A DNA stretch of 64,000 bases, from contig JAGYVD010000003.1 of the NCBI GenBank assembly GCA_021209875.1, positions 4,774,001 through 4,838,000 on the forward strand, in the 5' to 3' direction. This DNA is from Rosellinia necatrix. Lineage: Eukaryota; Ascomycota; Sordariomycetes; Xylariales; Xylariaceae. Made by a program: the position numbers and the translations under genes. A model generated the notes under the pieces. It had not been told where the DNA came from, did no database searches, and was given only the letters and a program-made list of their open reading frames with translations. Of this stretch, positions 12,125-25,298 are shown piece after piece (the stretch's first letter is position 1; every line of letters starts with the position of its first letter).

Positions 12125-14037
12125 TCACGGACGGCGGTCAACAATTTCCCGAGCTCTTAGAAGCGCGGTAATGCCATCAAGTCCGTTGTCGCTGTCGTTT
12201 ATGTGTACCTGTTCCCCTGAACTTATATCATGCGGTATATTGGCCGTGGCTTCATACGCCATTCCAGATGCTGTGACGATCTGACTGACTCGAGATCCCG
12301 GTTTACCGTTGCCGAAATACGAATTGCTATAGAAACCGCCTGGCATCCGGCCGTGCTGCGTCGGGTATAGAGACGGCGGCGGTTGCGGCGTTTGCCCGCC
12401 GATAGTGGGGGGCGAAGGTGTCGGAACGTAGGAATCCGGCGGCTCTGGCCTCGATGACAACAACGCATGAATTGGTAAAGATGCATCACTAGGTGTCCTC
12501 GGCGGATGCGAACTCGAGGATGATGAAGCAGCACTCCCGTGGAAGGATTGATCGTGCCTTAATGATGGGGGCTGCGAAGCAGATGCGGATCTGGGCGATC
12601 CAGATCCTCTCGGCGCCATATTGGCATGCGAAGGTTGCCCGGAGTGTATGCTGAGCACACCAGCTTCGGGTGACTGAGAAATACCGGTATGTGCAGCTCT
12701 CGGGTCCAACCAAGGTACACCGCTGACGGGGACATCCCCTGATAAACACTGACTATCCGCCCGACTCGTACGGCGATTGGCATAGTATGTGGAGGTATCG
12801 CGGGAGTGAGGGCTAGAGACTCCGCGCCGCCGCCCATGGTTGGGTTCCTCCTGGGGCAATATTATTGGTGAAATCATGGAATCATCCATGTGGCTTGTCC
12901 CCGTCGATAACGAGGCTATTGAGCCCAATCTTTGTTGCCGTGTTGGGGGAGGTTCGCTTCCAGGTTGGCTTTCAGAACCACTCCCGGTACCATTGGTCGT
13001 TCCACCGGGTCCGGTTGAAGTCCCGCTGGTACTGCTGCCGCGAATGCTCTCGCCATCGGCGGTCTTTAGCCGTTTTGCGGCATCTTTTTCTGCTGGTGAG
13101 TTAGCCACGGACGAGATCTTCTACAAATTGGACTCGTGTAGCTGGGTGGGTTACCTTGTGTCTGGGCGGCTTGTCTCTTCCGGAATTCGCGAAGATATTC
13201 ATTATATCGCCTGCACTCGACTGTTTTCTTGTACGCGGCTAAATCGCGGTTATATTTCTCCTTTGCTTCGTTTGCCTGACGCTCGAATGGTTCTTTCTCA
13301 GCACGACCCAGGTTTTGCCAATTCTCACCCACTAACTTAGCAATCTCTGTAAAAGTGAGAGTCTGCCCTTTCAGGTCCTCTCGCATCTCTAACAGCTGTT
13401 AGTATTTCGTCGTGCGCATAGCACTGGAACCACAGGCTCATTGGTGATTGGAACTACATACTGTTGGAAAAGAGAACGTAGGCCGAAGGCGGTCGTTCTG
13501 GAGCATGTTCGTCGGGCTAACATTCTAGTTAGACACGTTTGATCCGGCCTCGATGATTCATGGTCGCAAGACGAAGACCAGGGGGCCAAAACGAACCTTT
13601 GGATGTCTCCTATATTTCCTCTTCGCAACGACCGGTTCGGCTTTGACGTCGGCTCTCCCGGCATCGGCACGATTCGCATCGTGTCTGGCGTCCTCGATGC
13701 TTGTGCGAGCCGGCGAAACTAGCGAGACATCCGGGGCAACCCCTCTGTAATTGGCGATACGTCGCTGGAGTTTCTTCACGCCGTTAGGATGGCTGACATC
13801 ACAAATGGGGAATACCGGGCCACTTACCCTCCGATGTCCCAGTTTCACGCCTAACGCGTCACTAGCGGTCGTGTTAGCACCGAAAGGGGCAATGGGTCTT
13901 ATAATGCGATAAGAAGCCTACAGGTCGGATTCGGTGATATCCAATATGGTATCCCATGAGTCGAAACCCTGGTCAACGAACACGCCGAGGTACTGAGAGA
14001 TACCCAACTCGCCAAACACAGTTTCGAGGTAATTCAT
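12125..14037 (-). CDS. SAM and HMG-box domain protein
   Basis: Putative sequence- or structure-specific DNA-binding protein. Six exons on the minus strand: 14037-13922, 13861-13828, 13773-13597, 13516-13462, 13388-13155 and 13092-12125, giving 527 residues with all phases consistent. Residues 1 to about 60 form a SAM domain (YLETVFGELGISQYL, then FDSWDTILDITESDLDALGV and LGHRRKLQRRI). An intermediate basic piece (KRKYRRHPK) precedes an HMG box at about 115-185 (PERPPSAYVLFSNKMRED, then FTEIAKLVGENWQNL and ERQANEAKEKYNRDLAAYK). The rest is a long Ser/Pro/Gly-rich tail, probably disordered. The start chosen is the first ATG directly preceding the SAM domain; codons upstream in frame are not family-like. 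Which of the several fungal HMG regulators it corresponds to cannot be decided here. Confidence 0.9.
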
Positions 14038-14700
14038 ATAGCTGACTGGTCCGCGTTGCCACGGCAGAGCTATTAACTTGAAGCGCAGCCAGCCACCGGA
14101 TCGCAAAGCCCAGGGGAGAATATGAGGAATGATGGCAGCAATGGTGGCAGCAACGGCGGCAGCAACGACGGCAGCAACGGGCGCCGGCTTTGGCGGAGGC
14201 AGCTCTAGGGTATCGGCGACGAAGTCGGTTTACACGGCGATCAGCGAGCGGGTGGGACTCCTTGGATTGGACTTTTTTCTGGATTGGACTGGTTGCAGAC
14301 TGGTTGCAGAGCCCTGGGACAAGAGACGGGAGATGTCCGATCCCCCTCGACGCGACGACGGGTCTAATAACCTGTCAGATAGGGCCGGAGTGGATGTGCC
14401 TGGGCGCTCTTGTTGCTCGTGTCGTCAGCGCGCGGTGGCGGGATGCGCGATTGGCACAAGGGGCGAGAGCTGGGGGTGTTCAAGGGCCGTTTTACCAAGG
14501 CGCGCAGATCCGGTCGGGAATTGGGACAGCGCGCGTCGAGACCTGGCGCCGAAGGCAAGATCCCAAGTGTGGGGACTTGGGACTTGGGACTTGGGGGACT
14601 CCTCCTCTCCTCCTCGTTTCTTGTACAAGTACAGTAGTGTACCGTACGTACTGTCTGTTAGCGACTCTCGGGACGACAGACGGCCGCGGCTCTTTCTCTC

Positions 14701-14775
14701 AGCAACAAGCAACGAGTAACAAGCAACAAGCAACAAGCAACAAGTAACCAGCAACAAACAACAACAACAATAACA
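14701..14775. repeat. AACAAGC heptamer-like repeat
   Basis: Imperfect repeats of AGCAACA / AGTAACA, decaying into (AAC)n at the right end. Confidence 0.85.
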
Positions 14776-15370
14776 GGCCGGCTCGCTCAACTCCAGCTTC
14801 GTTCACGTCGACGGCGGCTGCAGCTCAAGTGCGATCGATCCCCGGCGGTGCAGGCAGTCGGTTCGAAACAGGCGGCGGCGGCGGCGGGTGTTGGTACGGC
14901 GGTGCATTTGAAGCCACGAGGGAGGTCAATGTGTAGGTACGGTAGTGTCCTGCAGACGTTGACGGCAATGCTTGCTTAAGGGGATTTCCATGGACAAATT
15001 TAGCATTTATGGAGCCTGGGCGGCGAGCGAGGTACTTGCTCGATCTCCCAGCGTAACTAAGATCCCCGAATGTGGGAATGGTGGGTGCTACGGATGCTCG
15101 ACGGATGCTACTAATGGAGGATCGAGCTTGATCGGGTCATCGGTTTACCCAGCGCAGACCTAACTCGAAGTATGTATATATACTTACTTACATACCTCTA
15201 GTAGCACGGCGATGAGGTCAATGTAGGTAGGTAGGCAGGCAGTCGATGTAGGTACAACAGGGCGGGACGCCAGTGCGGTCGGTACCTACAACTACGCCAG
15301 ATAGTTCGACCAGAGGGAGGAACGTATGGAAAGGGAGACAGACACAAGGAGAGACGACAGACAACCCGCA

Positions 15371-15458
15371 AGAGAGACAGACAGACAGACAGATAGACTG
15401 ACTGACAGACAGACGGACAGACAGACGGACAGACAGACGAACAGACAGACAGACGGAC
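15371..15458. repeat. (AGAC)n tetranucleotide array
   Basis: About 20 AGAC units with ACTG and ACGG variants. No open gene is disrupted by it. Confidence 0.9.
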
Positions 15459-18400
15459 CCATAACTATACATAATGTACTTTTATGTATGTACGTATATA
15501 TATGTAGTGTAAGCTAACTAGCGTCACCACTACTGTACCTCGGGTGGGTTGGTGTCCTTGGGTATTTGACGAATTGCCCATTATTGCTGCAAGTCGCAAG
15601 TCGAAGCCATTGAGGTTCTTGCCGTTTACCGTGTAGCAGGTACTTGCTGCTGGGAGCTCCCAAGTACCCGTACCTCTTACATGCACATAACCTACCTAAC
15701 CTGCCTCTTACTCAAAGTGGTACATACATACTACTAGTTGGGTATGTGAGAGGTAGTGAGCGGGCTAAAACCTCTTAGGGTAATAGTTATTAGTGCAACA
15801 CTAAAATTTAGGTAGTTAGGTAGTTTACAACCACAATATCTACAAGTGCCTAGGTATGGTTTGCTACTTGTATGCAGAGTAAGGCATCTCGACCCTATTC
15901 CAGAAACCCCCAACCACGGCCCACCAATCCCAGCGGAAGTGAAAGGCTTCTTTTCTCTATAGACACGGCCTGTGCGAAGCAGTCAAGATAGAATACACTG
16001 CCTCCGGCTAACCAGAGCCGCTTTCCGCTGAGCATATGTCTCCAAGACTCGAGCGTTCACAAACCACCAAGGCCACGGAGGCCACGAGGCGGGTGCTAGT
16101 CAAGCAAGTGGGGGGAGGGGATAAGAGAGAGTCCGGTCCACACCCTCGCACGGTTGACATCTGCGAATCGCATGAACTCCTGACAATGGGATTTCCGAAT
16201 CCAGTCCGGGCTTCGGGCGCCATCCCGAGCACCATCGGACGATACTACCATCGTGCTTGACCAAGCCTCAAGCTGAGAGGTACAACACTCAGGGATATAA
16301 TACCTAAGATATGCGATAAGTGCTTCCTTAGAAATACTAACCTGGTAATATTGGTCAATTCGTTATCCACCCAAACCGAAATGACTTGCTCGGACACTAT
16401 ATTTATGGATACCTTAGGCTGTTCCCATCCGCGGATAGAATGTTAGGTAGGGCGAAATGGCTGCTCCATGCGAGAGTCCCTTCCTGTCGGTTTCGTCGGG
16501 AATTCAACCTTGGAGGTATACACCTCCCAGTATGAATGGATGCATCGCCCCGGTTAGGCAGTTGAGAGTTTAGGGCTAGGAATAGTCACTGACTTGGGCC
16601 AAGGATTAATAAAATAAACAAGTCCTCATGCCACCCTAGTCGTGGATAAAACAGCCCATTCGAAAAATATTCTGGAATAGGCACAGAAACGGATTCGGTG
16701 CCCTTTACGACCCTTTGATATCTGGCCATAGTCGAATGTGATCTTGGTAACTAGCTCGCACGTGTGTGTTCAAAGTCAGCCGTACTATGGCTATTGGGGA
16801 GTAAAACTAACCTAACCTAGGTAGCCTCTGCACACTTGGCGCGATCCACAGCGAGATACTTTACCACACCACTACGCCAAAATGCAGAGACCTGTATCCG
16901 AAATCTCGTTGAGCTTGTAATGCGTCAAGAGGTGAGTCTCATACCCCCACAAGCCGGTATTAACAGACATAGGATAAATAGGCCACTCAATCAACACATC
17001 TGTGTTTTAGATTCAGAGGTAGACAGACAGGTATCAGCATGCGCAAAGAGCCATGGGAAGTACCAGTACCTATTCAAAACATAACAGCAAAAATAAAATA
17101 AAAACGCCAAGAAGAGAAAGTGAGTGATGGCGGGCCGCCAGGCTCAAAGCGAAAACACTTGCTGGACGTAGGCTAACGAAGCGCGAGCCGTTCTGAGCCT
17201 GCGGGGAATGGCCTGATAACTGGGTCCCGGGCGACAGAAGGGCGGGCGGGGAGTGGTCTGATGAGCTGGGTCAACTACGAGCAGCAGCGAATGAGCGCCG
17301 GGCTCCAGGGGCCAGCCGGGGTGCTGCCATCGACTTTTCGGCCTGGGATCGAAAGGCTTGGCAGGGCAGCCGTGTCTGGCCACCCATCACCGCTCTGCTG
17401 GATGGTCATTTGAAAAGCTGGATTAGTTTTGCCCGTCGTCATCACGGCACATGATCGAGATCTAGGATAGAAATATGGAAATGGGAACAAACCGATTCTC
17501 CTGTGTGCTGTGTGCAGCGTGCTGTGTGCTGTGTGCAGTGCAACAAACGATGACGCCCACAAGCTACCGGGATGGCTCTTCATACACCAGTCACCGCTCA
17601 TTCATACATTGGTCTTAACAGTCGACGTTATTAATATATAGAAGCGCTATGCGTCGGGCTGGTCGGGATTTACATGTGTGGTGAACATGTGTGGTTGCCA
17701 TGTTGTGGTTGATGGGCATCCATCCTCTATTAAACGTGCAGCACTACTGTAAATACTGTAAGTACCGTATGTGAGGCAATTGGGTTTAGTGTGTAGATCT
17801 GTCACTGGTGTATGAACCTGGCGTGGCCGATGTAGGTGGAACTCACTAACCATAACTAGAACGGCCCAACCGCCAACATGGGCTCCACCAGGGGCGTGGC
17901 TTCACAGTAGGTACCACCGCTCTGCACCACCTTGATCGCGATATAACTACCCGCCAGAGCGGATTGACAGACAATACAAGCCACCATAATACACCCCCAT
18001 ACTTCGCTTCCGAATTTAGACCTGAGCATCACATGGCATCATACACCACCCCTTTTTGTTTATTCTACTGGTATGATACGTGTCTGGCATGTTGATCTGT
18101 ATTCATAAATGAGATCACAACTCCGACAGCAGGATTAACCTGTTTCCAATTTGTATATATTAGAAGCGCCTAGGCATCATGATATATATATAGCCCCATT
18201 TGCCAAATAGGGAAATTCACGAAATGTACTTGTAGGTACCTAGTCATTACCTCTACCAACATAGGTATTCCAGAGTATAGGCTGTATACCCAGCCCATAA
18301 TCTCGTGGATCTCCTGCAAGTGTCGAGAGTCTGGAAGGCAATGCTGATCGCTAGAGTAGGTAGGTAGATAAGGTACCTTACAGCATGCAGTCGACCTGGG

Positions 18401-19042
18401 TACCAATACCTTGCCCGAGAGTACCGGTATCCACTCATAAGTCCCTACGGTCCCTGCCTAGGTATGTAGAGCAAATCCTCCCCCAAAATGGGATTGCCCA
18501 TAGTTATCCATATATTAGATGCAGCCAATCCACGCCTAGAAAACTTACTCAGGAAGTCGCCAGTTCATTCCGGCCGTGGATTGGTCGAATCCATCGAATA
18601 GGTGGGCATTTCGGGTTCGGGTCAAGGGCAGCTACGAGGCAAACGAGGCTCACCACAAAACGTTCTGGCTTACTCGGGTAGGGAATGGTTTCGGATCTCG
18701 ATCGATCATTTGGGAAATACACACATACACAACGCATACAGACGCCAACAACGACCACACCTACCGGTTCCCTCCTCTCGCCCACAACAGCCGGTTACCT
18801 TTACCGGAACCTCTCCACTCTTCCCCATCTGCCCCATCTCAGCCCCCAATCTCAGCCTCCTGCCTCGGTATTTGATCGAGCTCCCAACCGAATGTGTACC
18901 TACTAATTGCCACAACCCGTCATTATCCCACGTCTGTACCCGTCCAGCACACACGCATACACACACGCACGCACGCACGCACACCTCCGCATCCGGAAAC
19001 TGTCACCTGTGTATTGGGTACACGCACAAGATCGTATTGCCA

Positions 19043-20232
19043 ATGTCTCGATCCCAGAGCAACGGTCATAGGCCCACCTCACCTCCCCTAGACCAGGAGG
19101 CATCGATACCCCAAGCAGAGATGGCCCAGGTGAGTCTACTCGGATGTTGATGGATCATCTGTTGGGGATCTTCGATGTCCATCTCATCCGAAATGACCCA
19201 TAAGCACTATGAAGCAAGCTAATGCGCTTCTCCGTCCATTTCTAGGCCTTCAGAGACCTCGCAAGGTATGCAAGATTCTTGTTACAACTCGAGTCAAGTC
19301 GCCTCTTTTTTTTTCTTGAAAAAAAAAAACCCCAAAAAATAAATAAATAAATAAAATTACTATTCATCGACATCGGTGTCATTTTACCATCGTCATGTAC
19401 CATGCGCACTCCCCCCAGGGTCGGTTAGGGCGGCCTTGGCCCAGGTATTTTTATCTTGCCACCTCGGCTATCGATCCCGTCTGTCCATCGTGTGTTGAGA
19501 GATGCAAGGTGCTCTCTCCCTCTTTTTCCCAAATGCAATTCCGGGTTGCTCACGCGTTGGGAAGGGGAAAGGACCTCGTGGCACGTCCCCCCCCTTCCCT
19601 CCCCAGCAGCGGTAGCAGCAGCAGCAGCAGCACGACCGACCCATGCTAAACCCGTGCATGGTATTTACCTCATTCCCATTCCCCATTCCCATCCCCCCTC
19701 CCTCGCTAATTGAGAATTACCTCCCTCTGGGCGACTTAGTGTGTCATTTGGGGCTCGGGTGGCTCATGCACACCGACGTCTAGCTGGCCGCTAGAACGGC
19801 CTAGATGCTCCGAAGGTTACGTCGGATGCGCGTCTACGAAACGGATCATGAAATACCCGTGCGACAGCTCGTGTCTCCTTTCTCTGGTAGTACCGCTGCA
19901 TGACGGTCTTGATGCTTGCTCCGTCTCACCGCACTAGGACGTACTCCCCATATCATCCCATGATGAAATTTCATGACCATTGGCCCGTCTTGAATGGCTC
20001 GTTTAGGTTTCCTTATCTTGGTACCAGAGCGTACTGACTGTCCCTATCACTTTCCAGAGGCGAGCAACAGGCAGCTGCCATCGAGGCCAACCTTGCCAGT
20101 CTGGAGAGCAAATTGGACGCGCTACTAGCGTCTATCGACGCGGCCGAAACCGATGCAGCTAAGGCAGACGGGAACGAAGACGGGAACTCGAAGAGGGGGG
20201 GGACCATCGGAAAAGTCGACATGAACTGTTAG
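19043..20232 (+). CDS. Small coiled-coil protein of unknown function
   Basis: Exons 19043-19129, 19246-19265 and 20058-20232 join in phase to a 93-residue protein. The start is an ATG opening MSRSQSNGHRPTSPPL; the N-terminal third is Ser/Pro-rich and disordered-looking. The splices create AEMAQAFRDLARGEQQAAAI, leading into a short amphipathic helix with leucine heptads (EANLASLESKLDALLASI, about residues 45-65), then an acidic Asp/Glu/Gly tail ending in Cys. I do not recognise a named family. Exon 2 is only 20 nt and intron 2 is 792 bp, far longer than any other intron here; a missed exon inside it is possible. The gene converges with the OS-1 kinase gene. Confidence 0.65.
19306..19357. repeat. 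Poly-T/poly-A and (AAAT)n inside intron 2
   Basis: TTTTTTTTTC, an A10-11 run, then AATAAATAAATAAATAAA, all inside the long second intron of the coiled-coil gene. Confidence 0.85.
19613..19632. repeat. (AGC)n in intron 2
   Basis: Five to six AGC triplets in the long intron; a trinucleotide microsatellite outside any coding exon I can support. Confidence 0.8.
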
Positions 20233-21230
20233 GGACCCATGCGTGGTCTACCCTGCAGTTTATGGCTCATAATACACACGCCAGGGTCATTCCAGGAGAA
20301 GTCTTTATTGGTCCCCAGTACACATAGATTTCTTCAAAAAAAAAAAAAAAAAAACCCCTCTACATCGGTTCGAGATCCCAAATATGGTATAAAGAGAATG
20401 CTACTCTACAAAGCATCCCACGCTGAAGCCCTAAACAGGGAAGCACAAGTATAGGGGCCCTGCTGATACACCCCAAGATGTATCTCAAATTAACTCATTG
20501 ATATGGTGAATCGATGCTGGCCTTACACGGTGCGAATAGAGTAAGAAGATTGAGGTTGCCAAAAAAGATTTCTTTTCGTGAATATAGAAAAATGCTAGTT
20601 GTAAACTCCCCAGGTCGAGGAAGCAGCAGTTGTTGACTTCCTCGCAGCCGGGACGCGGGCTATTGGTCTACGAGATACTCAATAAACCCATACATAATAC
20701 ACATATCAGTAATTCATAATAAGACAAGCAAACCCGGCTACACGACACTCCGAAACAAGCGGGGGAAGAGTGAATGCCGACTTCAGAAATCGCGATGCTG
20801 ATTGACAAGACAAACACTAGTAGCAATGGGCTGAGTAAACACCACAAAAATACGCACACAGCCCTCTTAACAAGCCCAAAACGCCAAATCAACTCCGGCT
20901 GTTGCATAGCTCCCCCAAGTGGGTCCATGATCCTCAGTTCTCCAGAGCCAGTCACAGCAATGCATAAAAGCCTAGCGGGGGATGTCATGGTACAACAACT
21001 ATTCTTGGAACGACGAGAACAGATGAATCAAGATTCGTCAGAAGCAAGAGCAATTACTCTGCTCCTTCGGGGTATCGAGAGCTGCGTGAGTATACATCAA
21101 ATAATCGACATGGTACCGAGGCCCAATAGGACTTTGAAAGATAAATGGGCTGCATGCTTTTCTAACAGTTCGGGTTCAATTTATACTGTTAGACCTCGGC
21201 ATGAGCTATGAAGACACCCAGTTAGTTGCT
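20233..21230. other. Convergent spacer before the OS-1 kinase gene
   Basis: No gene is supported. It contains a poly-A run of about 18 at 20336-20353. An open frame at 20774-21211 lacks domain-like sequence and is probably chance. Confidence 0.5.
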
Positions 21231-24200
21231 TCACCTGGGCGTGTCGGAAAGGGTTGAACGTGCCCTTTTTAATGGGTCGCTCTGGCTTGTGGCCGCCGAA
21301 GGCGGGCTTCCACCAGGCGAACTGGTTGTCATTGCGCGGGCCTCGAGAGAAGGCCGCGAGATTACTGACGATTTCTGGTCGCCGTTCGTCTTGTTACCAT
21401 GACAAGCGAGTTCTCTTTCTCGGTTCTTCTCGAGCAAGGCACCTCCAAGCGTTGCGCATTTCAGGATAGTCTGTATTAGATGGTTTTGTTGCAAAGGCTT
21501 TGATAAATATTCGTCCATCTGGGCTTGAATGCATCGTTCACGGTCTCCCATCATAGCATGGGCTGTAAGTGCAATGATTGGGGTTCGTACTGCGCCAGCG
21601 TTCCGTTCGTACTCGCGAATTTTGCCAGTTGCCTCGAATCCACCCTATTGTTATTGTTAGTATAGAAAAGCCGATGGTTTAAAGAAAACATACCATTATG
21701 GGCATCTGGACATCCATGAGGATGACATCGAACTTCCTCTTCTCTACAGCGTGGACGGCTTCTAAACCGTTCCCAACCACAGTTACCACATGGTGGTATT
21801 TTTCAAGAATCTTGACTGCCAAACGCTGGTTGACACGGTTATCCTCAGCAAGCAAAATCTCGAACGACCGTGTGTTGTCAGAAAACGATGGGGTCGCCCG
21901 GTTCTCCAAGGCTGGGACCATGCCATTTCCAAGGTCAATCGGCTCGCATGGTGTCGTCATATAGGACGTAATGCCAAGGTCCAGGCAAGACTTCAACGTG
22001 ATGTGGACAACAGGCGCCAGCAGGACGATGGGGAGGTATCTGAAATCCTCGATAGAACGCAATTCCCGAGCAGTATCAATGGACTCGACGATGATGACGT
22101 CATATGGTGGGTTATCAGAGCCCGTCGTAGCTGGGTTTCTTTCTTGGTTTACTACCACGGGCACGAGACCCAAACCCTGCATCATGGCGGAAATCTGTTT
22201 TCCATAACCGGACAAGCCCTTATCAATGAAGAGGACTTGATGCCCCTTGTACGGCTTAAGCATCTTTTCGATAGATCCAAGCCCGCCACCAGCCAGTTTC
22301 ACAACGCAAGTGAAGTAAAATGAGCTTCCCTTGCCAAACTCGCTCCTTACCCAGAGATCGCCGCCCATGAGTGTTACCAACCTCTTCGAGATAGATAGAC
22401 CAAGTCCAGTACCACCAAATTTGCGGGTCATCGAACCGTCGGCTTGTTGGAAGGTATCAAAGATTAGGTCTAACTTGTCTTGTGGTATTCCTATACCGGT
22501 ATCCGATACGACAAACTCAATGGCGTATTCGTTCGGATTCTTCGGCTTGGGACCCTTGGATTCTCGAATAGTCAAGCTGACTTCACCGTGCTCAGTAAAC
22601 TTGATGGCGTTACCCACTAGGTTCAAAATGATCTGTCGTAAACGGAAAGAGTCTCCGACAACATAATCGGGAACAGAACTGTCCACTCGATATGTAAGAT
22701 CTAGGAACTTCTCGTTTGCCTTCACGGCCAGAGTTTTTAGCGCGCCAAAAACCGTACCCCGTAACGTATACGGGATCTCCTCGATGACCATTCTGCGAGC
22801 CTCAATCTTCGACAAGTCCAAGATATCATCGATGATAGTCAATAAACTATTGGCCAGCTGATTAACAATGTTTAACATCTCTCGTTGGTATTGCGTCAGG
22901 TCGGTATCGAGGGTTAGCTGCGTCATTCCAATAATGCCGTTCATTGGTGTGCGAATCTCGTGAGACATGTTGGCCAAGAACTCGGATTTTGTCTTGTTCG
23001 CCTGTTCTGCTGCTTCTCGTGCTTGCGTGTTTCTCTGGATACTGTCACGAAGATTGTAAACCATTTGGTTGATTTTGCGTTTGAGCTCATCCATCTCGCC
23101 GGAAGCTTCTACATCGACAAGCTTCGTGAAATTACCATCAGTTGCTGCGTTCGTGATATCGCCAAAAGCACGCACTTGCGTCGTCTGCGAAACCATTAGC
23201 AAAGTATTTCCGAAGGGCCAAAGCTTAGTAGAAGACTACTCACCAAATTCGTCGCCATCGTATTAACGTCCGCTGTGATTTCCTTCCAGCGTCCCTTCAA
23301 ACCACCAACATCCGCCTGACCACCCATCTTGCCATCTACGCCGACATCTCTGGCTACTCGTTGTACTTCGTTACAAAATACCGAGAGACGGTCAACCATG
23401 TTATTTATCGTTTCTTTCAACACAAGTATCTCGCCCTTGGCTTGAACATCAATTTTCTGGCTCATGTTGCCGTCGGCAATGGCTTGGGTGACGGTCGAAA
23501 TGCCTCGTACTTGGGATGTTAGGTTCAAGGCCATTGTATTAACATTCTCCGTGAGATCTCTCCATTTGCCCTCAACTCCATCAACTCGGGCCTGCCCACC
23601 AAGGGTTCCGTCTGTGCCGACTTCTCGGGCGACCTTGCTCACTTCAAAGGCAAATGTTCCGAGGCGGTCGACCATAGAATTGATGGTGAGCTTGAGCTCC
23701 AGGATTTCGCCTCGGACTTCAACGCCAATCTTCTTTGTTAGATCGCCGCGAGCGACAGCCGCGGTGACTCTGGATATTTCTCGCACTTGGGTTGTCAAAT
23801 TCATGGCCATGCCGTTGACATTATCTGTCAGGTCGCGCCAAGTGCCCTGGACGTCGTTGACAGTGGCCTGTCCACCTAAGCGCCCTTCTGTGCCGACTTC
23901 TCGGGCAATCTTGCTAACCTCTCGCGCGAATTGCTGTAATTGCTCGACCATAGAATTGATGGTTGATTTGAGTTCAAAGATTTCACCCTTGCATTCGGCT
24001 TGAACCTTTTGTGTCAGATCACCTTTAGCAACAGCAGTAGTAACCTTTGCTATGTCGCGGACTTGAGTTGTAAGATTGTTTGCCATGGCGTTGACGTTAA
24101 CTGTCAACTCATTCCACATGCCTTGCACTCCCATGACATCGGCTTGGCCACCAAGCATACCCTCCGTACCGACGTCTCGAGCAACCCGTGTAACTTCTGA

Positions 24201-25298
24201 TGCAAATGTACGCAATTGTCCCACCATGGTGTTAATGGTCTGTTGAAGCTGAAGAATCTCGCCCTTGGCGGGTCTTTCAATCTTCTTCGTCAAATCGCCA
24301 TGAGCGACGGCTGTCGTAACGGAAGCAATTTCGCGCACTTTCATCAAAATTAGTCGGTATACCATTTTAGTGCGCACAAGCAGAACAAAACGTACCCTGG
24401 TCAGTCAGATTTTGCGCCATAACGTTGACTACGATGAAGGTTAGCGAGGGTCTTATTGTAAAGCAGCGCGGGGGGCAATACCGTTATCGGTTAGTTCTTT
24501 CCAGGTACCATCTACCCCTTCGATTTTGGCTTGGCCACCGAGTATTCCATCTGTGCCGACTTCACGGGCAACTCGAGATACTTCGCTGGCGAAGACTTGA
24601 AGCTGATCCATCATGGTGTTGATGGTCCTCTTGAATGTCGTGATTTCAGGGTCCATTTCAACGGTATTCATGCGAACTTTCTTGCTGAGATCACCTCGCG
24701 CGACGGCGGTGACGATTTCGCCGATCTCGCGTAGCGCTTTCTGGAACGCTTCGTTGGCCTTTTGATGCTTCCATAGTTCGCGTTCGAGTGTTGCTACACG
24801 TTCTTTTTCCATCATCTGAAGGGCCCTTTCTTGCAATTTTCTTTGCTCTACCAGCTGAGCATTGACGTTCGTCAGTTCTTGGCGCTGATTGTCGAGTAAT
24901 TTAGATTGATCGTTGATGTGTTCTTGTAGCCCTTCGAGAGCTTCGTCCGTGAGAGGAATGGTCTTGGCAATAAGCTCCTCTGGTAAGCTGCTCCGGCTTG
25001 GTGGGAATTTAGGCCGGCCCGACGATTTTGCATCATCTTCGAATGGAGATCCGACGGTCTCGTTGGGCGTGTCGGGATAGTTGGGGCCGTTAGCAGCATT
25101 GGCCTTGGCCTCGAGCTGCTGGACCCTCACTACGAGAGCTGAGAGTTCTCGCTCGAGTTCTTCCTTGGCGACGCTGTCACGACCTGGCAGCTTAATATCC
25201 GAATTAGTCCCAATAGGAACAGGGCAAGGATCATTCGACGAGACGGCTAGGCCTTTGACAATGGCAGCAACCGCTGCCAAAGTCCCGTCATCGGCCAT
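21231..25298 (-). CDS. os-1: Group III hybrid histidine kinase, OS-1/NIK-1 osmosensor
   Basis: Cytosolic hybrid sensor kinase feeding the HOG MAP-kinase phosphorelay; in fungi it is needed for osmotic adaptation and for sensitivity to phenylpyrrole and dicarboximide fungicides. Minus-strand exons 25298-24482, 24428-24396, 24337-23244, 23184-21694 and 21644-21231 join in phase to 1282 residues, close to the roughly 1300 of the family. From about residue 185 there are five full HAMP repeats of about 90 residues plus a partial sixth (each with VREI..VT.AVA.GDL and EVGTDG.LGGQA motifs). The HisKA box [15 protein letters not shown] places the phospho-His near 723. HATPase boxes NAIKFT, DTGIGI and [10 protein letters not shown] follow. 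A receiver domain begins ILLAEDN near 1091 with phospho-acceptor Asp near 1139 (ILMDVQMP). The last intron splits MPIM|GGFEATG. All key residues are present. Confidence 0.97.

Larger units (their letters stand above)
14038..19042. other. 5 kb divergent intergenic region
   Basis: No protein gene is supported between the divergently transcribed HMG-box and coiled-coil genes. Immediately upstream of the HMG gene the sequence is G/C-rich with GGCAGCAACG-type repeats (14120-14180). It then holds the AACAAGC repeat at 14701-14775, the AGAC array at 15371-15458, GTGTGCTGTGTGCAG repeats around 17505-17540, many TACCTA/TAGGTA tetramers, and a CA/CG-rich tract (ACACACGCACGCACGC, about 18945-18985) that may lie in the leader of the next gene. 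An open frame running 18602-19150 is in phase with the downstream start but is low complexity before it. Confidence 0.55.

Noticed and set aside
15371..15458. Repeated AGAC units as a possible CRISPR-like array
   Set aside because: Uniform tetranucleotide microsatellite without spacers, in a eukaryotic genome.
18602..19042. Upstream extension of the coiled-coil protein to about 180 codons
   Set aside because: In frame with the start at 19043 but composed of CA/CG-repeat sequence (THTHTHARTH); more likely leader.
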